Assembly (NCBI RefSeq): GCF_001701025.1 | Contig: NZ_CP016793.1 | Coordinates: 6,200,001-6,264,000, forward strand | Direction: 5' to 3' | Length of the DNA: 64,000 nt | Source of the DNA: Lentzea guizhouensis | GTDB lineage: Bacteria; Actinomycetota; Actinomycetes; Mycobacteriales; Pseudonocardiaceae | Made by a program: the position numbers and the translations under genes | Notes under the pieces: model-generated | What the model was told of the DNA's origin: nothing | Databases searched by the model: none | What the model saw: the letters and a program-made list of their open reading frames with translations, nothing else | Shown: positions 1-9,000 of the stretch, one piece after another | Position numbering within the stretch: position 1 is the stretch's first letter | How the letters are laid out: every line of letters starts with the position of its first letter

Positions 1-1
1 G

Positions 2-1207
2 CGCGTGTCGGTCTGGGCCTGGTACCCGGAGTTCAAGGCCGTGGTCGACGCGTTCAACGCCTCCCACAAGGACATCCAGGTCGAGTGGACCAACGTCGGC
101 ACCGGCCCGGACCAGTACGCCAAGCTCAAAACGGCGTTCACCGCCGGCAAGGGCGCACCGGACGTGGCTATGGTCGAGTTCCAGCAGATCCCGACGTTCG
201 TCATCCTCGACGCGCTGGTGGACATGGGGCCGTACGGCGCCAACGACGACAAGGACCTCTACGCCGAATGGGCGTGGAGCCAGGCGACCGACGGCGACAA
301 GGTTTATGCCATCCCGGTGGACGGCGGACCGATGGCGCTGATGTACCGGAAGGACCTCTTCGACAAGCACGGCATCCCGGTGCCGACGACGTGGGCGGAG
401 TACGCCGACGCGGCGGCGAAGATCAAGGCCGTCGACCCGAACGCCTACATCGCGAGCTTCGGCAGTGACGGCGGCTGGCTCAACGGGCTGATGTGGCAGG
501 CGGGCTGCCGTCCGTACGGCTACTCGCAGGCCAAGGCCAAGGACCAGGTGAAGATCGACCTGACCGCGCCCGAGTGCGAGAAGGTCGTCGAGCTGTACGG
601 CGACCTGGTGAGCAAAGGCCTGATGGCGCAGGACAAGTTCTTCACCGCCGACGCCACCGCGGCGCTGGACTCCGGCAAGTACTGGACCTGGGCCGCGGCC
701 GGCTGGACGCCCGGTTACGTGGCCGGCTCGCTCAAGAACACCGCGGGCAAGTGGGCGGTGGCGCCGATGCCGCAGTGGACCGCGGGCGCCGACGAGCAGG
801 GCGACTGGGGCGGTTCGACGTTCACCGTGACCAAGCAGGCCAAGAACCCGCAGGCGGCGGCCACGGTGGCCCGCGAGCTGTTCGGCCGCTCGAAGGCCGC
901 GTGGGACATCGGGCTGAACAAGGCGTTCCTCTACCCGCTGGTGAAGGAGGTCGCGGCTGACCCGGCGTTCACCGGCAAGGCCTATGACTTCTTCGACGGC
1001 CAGAAGGTGAACGAGATCTTCGTGCCGGTGTCGGAGAAGCTGGGCGAGTTCCAGTACACGCCGTTCCAGGACTTCGTCTTCAAGGACCTGAACGACCGCA
1101 CCGCCGAGGCGATGTCAGGCAGCAGGCAGTGGAGCACGGTGCTGGAGGAGACGCAGAAGAACGTCGTCGCGTACGCCGAGAAGCAGGGCTTCAAGGTCAG
1201 CCGGTAG
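2..1207 (+). CDS. ABC sugar-binding lipoprotein, 5' partial
   Basis: Extracellular solute-binding protein (family 1, maltose/oligosaccharide type). The first part, including the expected lipoprotein signal peptide, lies before the window, so about 400 residues of a protein usually 420-450 long are visible. The open frame runs from the window edge, and the GTG at 5 is internal rather than the start. The N-terminal pattern of predicted beta strands followed by a VEFQQIPTF-like segment and aromatic residues (WAWSQAT, DGGWLNGL, YWTWAAAGW) fits a CUT1-type sugar binder. Two permeases and a GH51 arabinofuranosidase follow on the same strand, so arabinose or arabino-oligosaccharides are the likely ligand (inference). 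No ATPase gene is present. CUT1 systems often share a distant MsiK-type ATPase. Confidence 0.93.
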   Translation, partial: RVSVWAWYPEFKAVVDAFNASHKDIQVEWTNVGTGPDQYAKLKTAFTAGKGAPDVAMVEFQQIPTFVILDALVDMGPYGANDDKDLYAEWAWSQATDGDKVYAIPVDGGPMALMYRKDLFDKHGIPVPTTWAEYADAAAKIKAVDPNAYIASFGSDGGWLNGLMWQAGCRPYGYSQAKAKDQVKIDLTAPECEKVVELYGDLVSKGLMAQDKFFTADATAALDSGKYWTWAAAGWTPGYVAGSLKNTAGKWAVAPMPQWTAGADEQGDWGGSTFTVTKQAKNPQAAATVARELFGRSKAAWDIGLNKAFLYPLVKEVAADPAFTGKAYDFFDGQKVNEIFVPVSEKLGEFQYTPFQDFVFKDLNDRTAEAMSGSRQWSTVLEETQKNVVAYAEKQGFKVSR

Positions 1208-1217
1208 TGCACCCGAG

Positions 1218-1247
1218 GCCTGGCGCGGCCCGCGGGTCGCGCCAGGC
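1218..1247 (+). repeat. 10-bp stem-loop between binding protein and permeases
   Basis: GCCTGGCGCG at 1218-1227 is the exact reverse complement of CGCGCCAGGC at 1238-1247, with a 10-base loop. There is no T-run. A hairpin between a binding-protein gene and its permeases typically stabilises the upstream message or thins transcription downstream, giving excess binding protein. That role is inferred. Confidence 0.6.
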
Positions 1248-1274
1248 CGACCACCCCAGTCCAGGAGGTCCCCC

Positions 1275-2240
1275 GTGACGCGGTCCATACCGATCACGGC
1301 ACCCGCGGCCGACGACCTGCCGCCGTCTCCCCGCCCGGTCGAGAGCCGGTCACGACCCAGTCGGCGCCGGGTCACCGCGCACCCGGTGGCCGGAGCGCTG
1401 TTCGTCCTGCCGTTCTTCCTCGTCGTCGTCGCGTTCCTGGTCGTGCCGCTCGGCTACGCGTTCTGGCTCAGCCTGTCCAGCAAGAGCCTCGCGCTCGGCA
1501 CCCGGTTCACCGGCGTCGACAACTACGTGCGCGCGTTCACCGACCCGCTTCTGCTGGACGGCCTGCTGCGGGTCGTCCTCTTCGGACTGGTGCAGATCCC
1601 CGTCATGCTGGGCATCGCGCTGGCCGGAGCGTTGACGCTCGACGCCGTCACGACGAGGTTCGCGGTGGCGTTCCGGCTCATCGCGTTCATGCCCTACGCC
1701 GTGCCGGCCGTCGTCGGCGCGCTCATGTGGGGCTTCCTGTACAGCCGCACGTTCGGCCCGTTCGCGGACCTGCCGACGCTCGTCGGTGGTGACCCGATCG
1801 ACTTCTTCAGCGCCTCGCTGCTGCTGGTGTCGCTGGGCAACATCGTGACCTGGGCGTGGACCGGCTACAACATGATCATCCTGTACTCGGCGTTGCAGGG
1901 CGTGCCGCGCGAGATGTACGAGGCCGCGGTCATCGACGGGGCCACGCCGGTGCAGATCGCCTTGCGGGTCAAGGTGCCCGCGATCAAACAGGCCATCTCG
2001 CTGGCCGCGATCTTCACCGTCATCGGCACCATGCAGTTCTTCACCGAGCCGCAGATCATGGCCCGGTTCGCGCCGCAGATCTCGGCCGGCTACACACCGA
2101 ACCTCTACGCCTACAACCAGGCCTTCGCCTACTCGGACTTCAACTACTCGGCCGCACTCTCGTTCGCGCTCGGCTTCCTGGTGTTCGTGGTGGCCTACGC
2201 GTTCGTGTTCGTCAACCGCAAGCGGGGAGCACACTCATGA
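1275..2240 (+). CDS. CUT1 sugar ABC transporter permease (MalF-like)
   Basis: 321-residue inner-membrane permease. A charged Arg/Pro-rich cytoplasmic N-terminus (about 35 residues) precedes six predicted membrane helices, the first a Leu/Phe/Val-rich stretch near residues 40-60. The EAA loop is visible as EMYEAAVIDGATPVQIALRV around residue 215, the contact site for the ATPase. The GTG start at 1275 sits 7 bases after an AGGAGG box (1262-1267). Its end overlaps the next permease start by 4 bases (ATGA at 2237), indicating translational coupling. Function in arabino-oligosaccharide import is inferred from neighbours. Confidence 0.93.
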   Translation: MTRSIPITAPAADDLPPSPRPVESRSRPSRRRVTAHPVAGALFVLPFFLVVVAFLVVPLGYAFWLSLSSKSLALGTRFTGVDNYVRAFTDPLLLDGLLRVVLFGLVQIPVMLGIALAGALTLDAVTTRFAVAFRLIAFMPYAVPAVVGALMWGFLYSRTFGPFADLPTLVGGDPIDFFSASLLLVSLGNIVTWAWTGYNMIILYSALQGVPREMYEAAVIDGATPVQIALRVKVPAIKQAISLAAIFTVIGTMQFFTEPQIMARFAPQISAGYTPNLYAYNQAFAYSDFNYSAALSFALGFLVFVVAYAFVFVNRKRGAHS

Positions 2241-3100
2241 CCAGCGGCGGTGCCGGCACCGCGACGGTGAAGACCTGGCTCCCACACCTGCTGATGGGCG
2301 CGGGCATCCTGTACTTCCTGGTGCCGCTGCTCTGGGTGGTCATCGCGGCCACCAAGAGCCAGCCGGACCTGCTCGACAGCCCGGCGCTGTGGTTCGCCGA
2401 GTTCAACCTGGTGGCGAACATCGAGCAGCTGTTCAGCGAGGACGGCGGTGTGTACGGCGGGTGGCTGGTCAACACGGCGTTGTACGCGGGGCTCAGCGCT
2501 CTGGGCGCCACCGCGCTCGCCGCCGCCGCCGGTTACGGACTGGCGCGGTTCTCGTTCATGGGCAAGCGTCTCTTCGAAACCGCGCTGCTCGGCATGATCA
2601 TGGTGCCGGCCACCGCTCTGGTGCTGCCGACGTACCTGATCCTGTCCGAGCTCGACCTCGTCAACACCATGTGGGCGATCGTCCTGCCGTCGCTGCTCAG
2701 CCCGTTCGGCGCGTACCTGGTCCGCGTCTACGTGGACGAGAGCGTGCCGGTGGAGCTGATCGACGCCGCACGCATGGACCGCGCGGGCGAGCTGCGCATC
2801 TTCTGGCAGATCGTGCTGCCGATGATGCGTCCCGCGCTCGTCACCGTCTTCCTGTTCACCCTGGTGGCGACGTGGAACAACTACTTCCTGCCGCTGGTGA
2901 TGCTCAGCGACGCCGACCTCTACCCGCTGACCGTCGGGTTGACCACCTGGTTCAACACGGCACAGCAGGACGCCGGCAACCGGATGCTGTTCAACCTCGT
3001 CGTGACCGGCTCACTGCTGGCCATCGTCCCGCTCATCGTCGCCTTCGTCCTGTTGCAGCGCTTCTGGCGCAGCGGGGCGGCGGCAGGCGCTGTGAAGTAG
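2237..3100 (+). CDS. CUT1 sugar ABC transporter permease (MalG/AraQ-like)
   Basis: 287-residue second permease of the importer, with six predicted membrane helices. The EAA motif appears as VELIDAARMDRAGELRIFWQIVLP near residue 175, the usual place for the ATPase coupling helix. The ATG at 2237 overlaps the stop of the first permease. The stop at 3100 is 7 bases before the arabinofuranosidase gene, with GGAG between them, so all four genes form one operon. The length matches the AraQ/MalG family (270-300 residues). Confidence 0.93.
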   Translation: MTSGGAGTATVKTWLPHLLMGAGILYFLVPLLWVVIAATKSQPDLLDSPALWFAEFNLVANIEQLFSEDGGVYGGWLVNTALYAGLSALGATALAAAAGYGLARFSFMGKRLFETALLGMIMVPATALVLPTYLILSELDLVNTMWAIVLPSLLSPFGAYLVRVYVDESVPVELIDAARMDRAGELRIFWQIVLPMMRPALVTVFLFTLVATWNNYFLPLVMLSDADLYPLTVGLTTWFNTAQQDAGNRMLFNLVVTGSLLAIVPLIVAFVLLQRFWRSGAAAGAVK

Positions 3101-3107
3101 GAGAACC

Positions 3108-4613
3108 GTGCTCAACGCTTCCCTGGTCCTCAGCCCCCACTACGTCATCGCGCCGGTGCGACGCAGGCTCTTCGGGTCGTTCGTCGAACACATGGGCCGC
3201 TGCGTTTACACCGGCATCTACGAACCCGGCCACCCGACCGCCGACGAGGACGGCTTCCGCGGCGACGTGCTGGAACTGACCCGTGAGCTCGGCGTCGAGC
3301 TGGTCCGGTACCCCGGCGGCAACTTCGTCTCCGGCTACCGCTGGGAGGACGGTGTCGGTCCGGTCGCCGAGCGCCCGGTGCGCCGCGAGCTCGCGTGGCA
3401 CAGCCTCGAGACCAACGAGGTCGGCATCGACGAGTTCGTCCGCTGGGCGCGCAAGGCCGACGTCGAGGTGATGTACGCGGTGAACCTCGGCACCCGCGGT
3501 GTCGCCGAAGCGCTCGACGTGCACGAGTACATGAACCACGAAGGCGGCACGCACCTGTCGGAGCTGCGCAGGGTGAACGGGTCCAAGACGCCGCACGGGG
3601 TGCAGTTGTGGTGCCTGGGCAACGAGATGGACGGACCGTGGCAGCTCGGCCACAAGACCGCGCACGAGTACGGACGGCTGGCCGCCGAAACGGCCCGCGC
3701 GTTGCGGCAGGCCGAGCCGGGGCTGGAACTGGTCGCGTGCGGCAGTTCGAACTCGGCCATGCCCACGTTCGGCGACTGGGAGTCCACCGTGCTGGAGCTG
3801 ACGTACGAGCAGGTGGACCACATCTCCCTGCACGCCTACTACGAGGTGCACGACGGTGACGTGGACAGCTTCCTCGCCTCCGCGGTGGACATGGACCACT
3901 TCATCGACAGCGTCGTCGCCACGGCGGACGCTGTCGGCGCGCGGCTGAAGAGCGACAAGCGGATCACGTTGTCGTTCGACGAGTGGAACGTCTGGTACAT
4001 GAAGCGGTTCCACGACACGCCGCGCACCGAGTGGGAGGTCGCGCCGCGGGTCATCGAGGACCAGTACGACGTGAACGACGCGGTCGTCGTCGGCAACCTG
4101 CTGATGACGTTGCTGCGGCACAGCGACCGGGTGGCCGTGGCGTGCCAGGCGCAGCTGGTCAACGTGATCGCGCCGATCCGCAGCGAGCCGGGCGGGCCTG
4201 CGTGGCGGCAGACGATCTTCCACCCGTTCGCGTTGACCTCGCGGCTGGCGCGTGGGCAGGTGCTTCGGGTGGAGACGTCCTCGCCGGCGTACCGGACCAA
4301 GCGCTTCGGTGACGTCCCCGTCGTGGACGCGGTCGCGACGCACGACTCCGAAACGGGTGACACGGTGGTCTTCGTGGTCAACCGTCACCAGTGCGAGCCG
4401 GTCGAGCTCCGGGCGGACCTGGCCGCGTTCGGCGAGGTGGCGGTGGCCGAGGCGTGGTCCGTGCACGACGAGGACGGTGCGGCGACCAACACGGAAACCG
4501 ACCCGGACCGCGTCGTCCCGCAACCGCACAAGGCCGACGTCACCGGCGGCGATCTGCACGTCGTCCTGCCGCCCAGGTCCTGGACCGCCGTCCGCCTCAC
4601 CAGCGGTCAGTAG
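3108..4613 (+). CDS. abfA: Alpha-L-arabinofuranosidase, GH51
   Basis: 501-residue retaining exo-alpha-L-arabinofuranosidase that removes terminal arabinose from imported arabino- or arabinoxylo-oligosaccharides. It has no signal peptide and so acts in the cytoplasm. The GH51 hallmark FGSFVEHMGR is near residue 22. The acid/base Glu lies in CLGNEMDG (about residue 173) and the nucleophile Glu in FDEWNVWY (about residue 291). A C-terminal beta domain ends in LPPRSWTAVRL, typical of the family, and the length is typical (about 500). The GTG start follows GGAG at 3101-3104. It is the last gene of the importer operon and its end overlaps the convergent gene by 7 bases. Confidence 0.95.
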   Translation: MLNASLVLSPHYVIAPVRRRLFGSFVEHMGRCVYTGIYEPGHPTADEDGFRGDVLELTRELGVELVRYPGGNFVSGYRWEDGVGPVAERPVRRELAWHSLETNEVGIDEFVRWARKADVEVMYAVNLGTRGVAEALDVHEYMNHEGGTHLSELRRVNGSKTPHGVQLWCLGNEMDGPWQLGHKTAHEYGRLAAETARALRQAEPGLELVACGSSNSAMPTFGDWESTVLELTYEQVDHISLHAYYEVHDGDVDSFLASAVDMDHFIDSVVATADAVGARLKSDKRITLSFDEWNVWYMKRFHDTPRTEWEVAPRVIEDQYDVNDAVVVGNLLMTLLRHSDRVAVACQAQLVNVIAPIRSEPGGPAWRQTIFHPFALTSRLARGQVLRVETSSPAYRTKRFGDVPVVDAVATHDSETGDTVVFVVNRHQCEPVELRADLAAFGEVAVAEAWSVHDEDGAATNTETDPDRVVPQPHKADVTGGDLHVVLPPRSWTAVRLTSGQ

Positions 4614-5989
4614 CCGATGCGGAAGGTGGCGTCCTGGCGGTCGGCCGCCGCTGACCCGGTGGAGACGGGATCGATGCGCAGCACGTACCCGGAGTGCCGG
4701 ATGTAGCGCTCGGGGAAGTTGTGGGAGCGGAACGAGGTCCACGCCGAGCCGGCGAGTCCGGCGACACGGTGGAAGGTCGCGTCGGCGGCGAAGGTCGAGC
4801 TGCCGTCGTTCGCGGCCAGGACAAGCGCGTAGTCGGCGTGGCGCAGGTAGCGGTCGGGGTAGTTGACCGAGCGGAACGAGATGCCCGCCGAGGCCGCCAG
4901 GCCCGGGACGAGCTGCCACATCGCGTCCTGGTACGGGTCGAACGGATAGGGGTCGATGCGGGCGGCGTTGCCGGAGTGCCGGATCAGGTGGTCGGGGAAG
5001 TTGTAGGACTTGATCCGGTTCCAGGCGGGCGCGCCCCAGCGGCTGACCAGGCCGTTGTACTCGGTCGTGGTGATGCCGCAAATGGTGGGGTGCTTGGCGT
5101 TGAGCGGCTGGCTGTACTGGGCTTTGGTCAGCGGCGACCACGAGTCGGTGGCGATGTTGCCGGAGCGCCAGGCGTACAGCTCGCCGTTGACGGGGGAGAA
5201 CGAGTCGCCCCACAACCACCACTCGCCCCGGTCGTGGGCTTTGACCACGATCGGGGCCTCGATGCCGCCGCTCACCACGCCGGCGGTGTAGGTGCCCCGG
5301 TCGAAGCTGCGCGGGTTGAGGGTGGCGGACCGGGCGCCGTAGAGGCGGCCGTCGCTGAAGCTCTTGTAGTACAGGTAGTTGGCGCCGTCACCGACGTGCA
5401 CGGTGGCGTCGAGGACGTTGAAGCCGGGGTCGAAGAACAGCTGTGGCGCGCCGACGTTGACGAAGTCGGTGGTGTAGTTGACGTAGAAGGCGTCACGGCC
5501 GCCGCTGTTGGCGGAGTAGAGGATGCCGTACTGGTTGCGCGAGGCGTCCCAGAACGCCTCCGGCGCCCACGTGTGGGTCGGCATGGAGTGCATCTTCAGC
5601 CGCCGGTACCCGGTGAACGACCGCAGGTCGGCTGAGTCCCAGGCGTGGATGTACTGGTTCTGGCGGGTGAAGTCGGTGCCGGTCAGGTCGGTGGCCAGCA
5701 CGACGAACCCGCCGTTCTGCTTGCGCATGATGAACGGGTCCCGCAGGCCCCTGGTGCCCGCGGTGGGGGTGGCCACCGGGTTGCCCTGGTTGAGCGGCAT
5801 CCAGTTCAGGCCGTCGGTGCTCACCGCCAGGTGCAGGGCGTACCGGTCGGCGACCTTGTCGGGCGACTCGGTGAAGTAGCCCATCACGTAGGCGGCGTCA
5901 CCCGGCGCGGCGAGCGCGGAGAGCCGGTTCACACCTGCCAGGGCCACCGCGGCCACCCCACCGGCGAGAAAAGTGCGTCGTTGCAGCAC
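4607..5989 (-). CDS. Secreted GH43 arabinosidase with AbfB domain
   Basis: 460-residue secreted enzyme. The twin-arginine signal (QRRTFLAGG, then a hydrophobic Ala/Val stretch ending near ALAAP) directs Tat export. Residues about 30-310 form a five-bladed propeller of GH43 type (GLRDPFIM, WAPEAFWD, GGIEAPIVV with the conserved Glu). Residues about 330-460 are an AbfB beta-trefoil (CBM42) with three repeats of the pattern SxNFPxxxIRHSG, which binds arabinofuranose side chains. The GTG at 5989 is chosen because AGGAGA lies just upstream and the signal peptide starts there. A much longer open frame upstream is non-coding. Likely substrate is arabinan or arabinoxylan side chains. Confidence 0.9.
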   Translation of the reverse strand: MLQRRTFLAGGVAAVALAGVNRLSALAAPGDAAYVMGYFTESPDKVADRYALHLAVSTDGLNWMPLNQGNPVATPTAGTRGLRDPFIMRKQNGGFVVLATDLTGTDFTRQNQYIHAWDSADLRSFTGYRRLKMHSMPTHTWAPEAFWDASRNQYGILYSANSGGRDAFYVNYTTDFVNVGAPQLFFDPGFNVLDATVHVGDGANYLYYKSFSDGRLYGARSATLNPRSFDRGTYTAGVVSGGIEAPIVVKAHDRGEWWLWGDSFSPVNGELYAWRSGNIATDSWSPLTKAQYSQPLNAKHPTICGITTTEYNGLVSRWGAPAWNRIKSYNFPDHLIRHSGNAARIDPYPFDPYQDAMWQLVPGLAASAGISFRSVNYPDRYLRHADYALVLAANDGSSTFAADATFHRVAGLAGSAWTSFRSHNFPERYIRHSGYVLRIDPVSTGSAAADRQDATFRIGY

Positions 5990-6016
5990 GGGACGTCTCC
6001 TGTCCGGAGCGACGGG

Positions 6017-6046
6017 GATGGCCGGCGGCGAGCGCCGCCGGCCATC
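6017..6046 (-). terminator. GC-rich 14-bp hairpin
   Basis: GATGGCCGGCGGCG at 6017-6030 is followed after 2 bases by its exact reverse complement at 6033-6046. It sits in the 71-base gap between two secreted GH43 genes on the minus strand. It lacks a T-run, as is common for actinomycete terminators, and would uncouple the two genes or protect the message. Confidence 0.65.
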
Positions 6047-6060
6047 GGAGGGGTGATCGG

Positions 6061-7548
6061 TCAGGCCGCGGGTTCGCCGGACGGGGCGGCGAGCGGCGTG
6101 CCGAGGCGGACCGGCGTGCCGAAGTTCGGCGTGCCGTCGGCGTTCCAGGTGAACTTCTGAGCACGCGTCGAACGGTTCATGTCGCAACCACCCGAGGCGC
6201 TGTCGTTGGCGTGGTAGACGATCCAGTCCTCGGTGCCGTCGGGCGACTTGAAGAACCCGTTGTGACCGGGGGCGAACACGCCGTTGGCGTCGTTGCGCTG
6301 GAAAACCGGGTTGGGCGACTTCGTCCAGTGCGACCGGTTGAGCGGATCGGATCCGGTGAGCGTGAGCAGCCCCAGCTTGTAGTCAGGACCCCAGCACGCA
6401 CTGGCCGAGTATACGATCATCGTCTTCCCGTTGCGGTACAACGGCTCAGCGCCCTCGTTGACCGGATGGGTCTGCCGCTCCCAGGCCAGCGTCGGTTGGC
6501 TGATCGTGCGTCGCGCGCCGCTGAGCGTGTACGGGTTCGACATCGGGGTGATGGTCAACGACTGGGTGCCGTCCGTCGCGCTACCCATCAGGTACAGCTT
6601 GCCGCCGTGCTGCAGGATGCTCGGGTCCAGCTCCCAGGTGTTGCCCAAGTCGGCCTTGAAGCTGTAGGGCCCCATGGGGTCGGTGCCGGAGGCTTCCAGC
6701 ACGTGCAGCCGCTGGGTGGGGTTGAAGTCCGGCACGTTCTGCCCGGCGACGTAGTAGAGGTACCAGCGGCCGTTGAGGAGGTGGAACTCCGGCGCCCACA
6801 TGTTGCAGCACCCGTTCGGACGGCCCGACAGGTTGAAGATCACCTGGTCGGTGGCGCTCGACAGCCCGGCGAGGGTGCGCGATCGGCGCATGGTGATCGT
6901 GGAGTTCCACGTCGTCGTCGCCAGGTAGTAGTACCCGTTGTGGTACTGCAGCCAGGGGTCCGGGCCGTTGCGCTTGATCGGGTTGGTGAACGTTCCCGCG
7001 CCCAGCTTCACCAGCTGCCACTGCTGGTTCGCGCCACCGGTGTCGGGCCACTGCACGACCCGCGCACCGTCGGCGGTGGACCACTCGTAGGTCTCCACGG
7101 CCTTGCCGCTGTTGCGGTTGAGCAACCGCACGTACCCGCCGGACGAGTCCGCGAGCCGGAACTGCTGACTGGTCGCGTTGCCGTCGGCCCACTGCACCAG
7201 GTCGGCGGCATCAGCGGTCGAGCCACCCGAGACCTGGAGGACCTTGTTGCTGTGCTTGGACTTGAGCCGGTAGTAGCCGCCGCCGGAGTCGACGAACTGC
7301 CACTGCTGCCACGCCCCGTCGTTGCGCGTGTACTGCGAGATCCGGGCGCCGTCGTCGGTGGCGAGCTCGTAGACGTCCAGGGCCTTGCCGCTGTTGCGGT
7401 TGACCAGTACGTATGACGCGTTGGTGTCCACAGTGGCCGCCGAGACCGCCGGTGGCAGGGCGGAGGTGATGCCGCCGAGCAACGCGGTGGTGGTGGCCAG
7501 GACGAGGGTGGTCCGCCGTCGTCGACGACGGCTGGTTGTCGAGATCAT
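6061..7548 (-). CDS. Secreted CBM13-GH43 glycoside hydrolase
   Basis: 495-residue secreted hydrolase. The signal peptide has an Arg-run (RRRRRR) then TTLVLATTTALLGG and cleavage near SAATV. Residues about 40-175 are a ricin-type beta-trefoil (CBM13) with three QW repeats (QQWQF, QQFRL, NQQWQL) that binds xylan or galactose-containing glycans. Residues about 180-495 are a GH43 propeller (NGPDPWLQYHNGYYYL, MWAPEFHLLNGRWYLYY, NEGAEPLY with the expected Glu). The ATG at 7548 follows AGGGAGAAGA. Specificity cannot be read from sequence. Context favours arabinan, arabinogalactan or arabinoxylan. Confidence 0.9.
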   Translation of the reverse strand: MISTTSRRRRRRTTLVLATTTALLGGITSALPPAVSAATVDTNASYVLVNRNSGKALDVYELATDDGARISQYTRNDGAWQQWQFVDSGGGYYRLKSKHSNKVLQVSGGSTADAADLVQWADGNATSQQFRLADSSGGYVRLLNRNSGKAVETYEWSTADGARVVQWPDTGGANQQWQLVKLGAGTFTNPIKRNGPDPWLQYHNGYYYLATTTWNSTITMRRSRTLAGLSSATDQVIFNLSGRPNGCCNMWAPEFHLLNGRWYLYYVAGQNVPDFNPTQRLHVLEASGTDPMGPYSFKADLGNTWELDPSILQHGGKLYLMGSATDGTQSLTITPMSNPYTLSGARRTISQPTLAWERQTHPVNEGAEPLYRNGKTMIVYSASACWGPDYKLGLLTLTGSDPLNRSHWTKSPNPVFQRNDANGVFAPGHNGFFKSPDGTEDWIVYHANDSASGGCDMNRSTRAQKFTWNADGTPNFGTPVRLGTPLAAPSGEPAA

Positions 7549-7592
7549 GTTCTTCTCCCTGCGGGGCACTGCACGGGTGTCAGGTACGTGCG

Positions 7593-8543
7593 TCAGTGGA
7601 CGTAGGGCCAGCCGCCGGAGTCGATCGCCAGCAGGTTGACGCCGAGCAGGGACGCGCCGTTGTCCGCGTAGTAGTGGTAGATCAGCACGTCGCCGTCGCT
7701 GTCCGCCAGCACGTCCTGGTGACCGGGGCCGTGGATGCTGCCCTGACCGGCGAGGACCTCGGTCCCGCCGCCGGAGTTCAACGCCGTGCCGTTGCGGTCG
7801 ACGTAGGGGCCGGCGACGCTGGTGGAGCGGCCGACCATGACGCGGTAGGTGCTGGCGGCGCCCTGGCAGCAGCGGTCGAACGAGACGAAGAGGTAGTAGT
7901 AGTTGCCGCGCTTGACGATGTTCGGCGCCTCGATCGCGCCGCCGTTGCGGCCGGCGATGGCGCGGATCGTGGAGTCGGAACGCAGACCGGTCGACGGGTT
8001 GAGCGCGATCATCTTGATACCGGACCAGAAGGAGCCGAAGCTCAGCCACCAGCGGCCCTGGTCGTCGACGACGAGGTCGGGGTCGATGGCGTTGAAGTCG
8101 TCGCTGGTGCGCGACTCGATGACCAGGCCGCGGTTGGTCCACGTGCCGGAGTTGCCGCTGGGGCTGGTGGCCAGGAAGATCGCCGATCGGTTCGAGCCGA
8201 ACGTCGAGGCCGAGTAGTACATCCAGTACTGGCCGTTGCGGTGGGAGATGTCCGGCGCCCAGAGGTTGCGGCTGTTCGCCGTGTAGGCGTTGGCCCACGG
8301 CGTGCCACCGGGAAAGGCGGCACCGGCGTTGCGGAACGCGGTGCGGTCGGTGGAGGTCTTGAGCGCGATCCCGTTGCCGGTGTGCGCGATCAGGTAGCTC
8401 CCGTCAGAGCGCTTGACGGCACTCGGGTCGTGCACGCCGATGTCACCGGTGACCCGGCCTGGGGCGGGGTAGGCCGCCGACGCGGAGGGAGCCACCGCGA
8501 CGGTGACGGCAAGGGCCAGCAGCAGTGTCAGAACGCGTTTCAT
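7593..8543 (-). CDS. Secreted endo-alpha-1,5-L-arabinanase, GH43
   Basis: 316-residue secreted GH43. The Sec signal peptide MKRVLTLLLALAVTVAVAP ends near ASAAYP. The catalytic propeller shows VHDPSAVKRSDGSYLI (general-base Asp in HDPS), LWAPDISHRNGQYWMYYSAS, AIDPDLVVDDQGRWWLSFGSFWSG and GAIEAPNIVKRGNYYYLF (acid Glu), matching arabinanases of the AbnA type. The length fits a single-domain arabinanase. The start at 8543 is preferred over an upstream in-frame ATG because it opens the signal peptide. It is the first gene of the minus-strand CAZyme group, with putative operators upstream at 8867-9000. Confidence 0.92.
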   Translation of the reverse strand: MKRVLTLLLALAVTVAVAPSASAAYPAPGRVTGDIGVHDPSAVKRSDGSYLIAHTGNGIALKTSTDRTAFRNAGAAFPGGTPWANAYTANSRNLWAPDISHRNGQYWMYYSASTFGSNRSAIFLATSPSGNSGTWTNRGLVIESRTSDDFNAIDPDLVVDDQGRWWLSFGSFWSGIKMIALNPSTGLRSDSTIRAIAGRNGGAIEAPNIVKRGNYYYLFVSFDRCCQGAASTYRVMVGRSTSVAGPYVDRNGTALNSGGGTEVLAGQGSIHGPGHQDVLADSDGDVLIYHYYADNGASLLGVNLLAIDSGGWPYVH

Positions 8544-8866
8544 CGACAAGACCACGATGTCCTCGATTTCTGGCGAGTGGTTGCGGCGGCGCGGGTTTGT
8601 CACCGGCCTGGCGCGGTGGACGCGTCGGCCGTTGGGCGGTGGGGCGGTGAGCAGGTGTCAGCGCTAGTGAGAGGACGTCCGGTGCCGGTGGGGTGATCTG
8701 CACGTGGCCAGGAGGTCGGCTGCCGGGAAGGCCGTCTGCGTACGTGAGCCCATGCCTCGCCTCCTTGCGAGCGGGAACCTGAGTGCACCACCGGTTGCGT
8801 CCCGGGCCACATCACGGAAAGCGCTGTCAGCACGATATCGACCGCAAAGGCGGCCGACAAGACTCA

Positions 8867-8882
8867 CTGTTATCGCTAACAG
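8867..8882 (-). promoter_or_regulatory. Putative LacI-family operator 1
   Basis: CTGTTATCGCTAACAG: 6-bp arms CTGTTA/TAACAG around a central TCGC, the shape of LacI/GalR-family operators with a central CG. It lies about 325 bases upstream of the arabinanase gene and about 105 bases from a second similar site (8987-9000). Which regulator binds is unknown, because no LacI gene is in the window. Confidence 0.5.
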
Positions 8883-8986
8883 CGAATGTGAAGTCGAATT
8901 TTTCGACCATGCAAGTTTCGAAACAGTCCTGAAGTGCTGAAACTGCTGATCGATTCGAGGTGGGGAGAAGCTAAAATTCAGCTTGA

Positions 8987-9000
8987 TGTTAACGCTCACA
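8987..9000 (-). promoter_or_regulatory. Putative LacI-family operator 2
   Basis: TGTTAACGCTCACA matches site 1 (TGTTATCGCTAACA) at 12 of 14 positions. Two such sites sharing TGTTANCGCTNACA in one upstream region support a common regulator. Sugar-responsive repression of the arabinan genes is an inference. Confidence 0.42.

Noticed and set aside
3033..5222. 729-residue open frame on the minus strand
   Set aside because: Arg/Val/His-rich antisense of the GH51 and GH43 genes. No domain.
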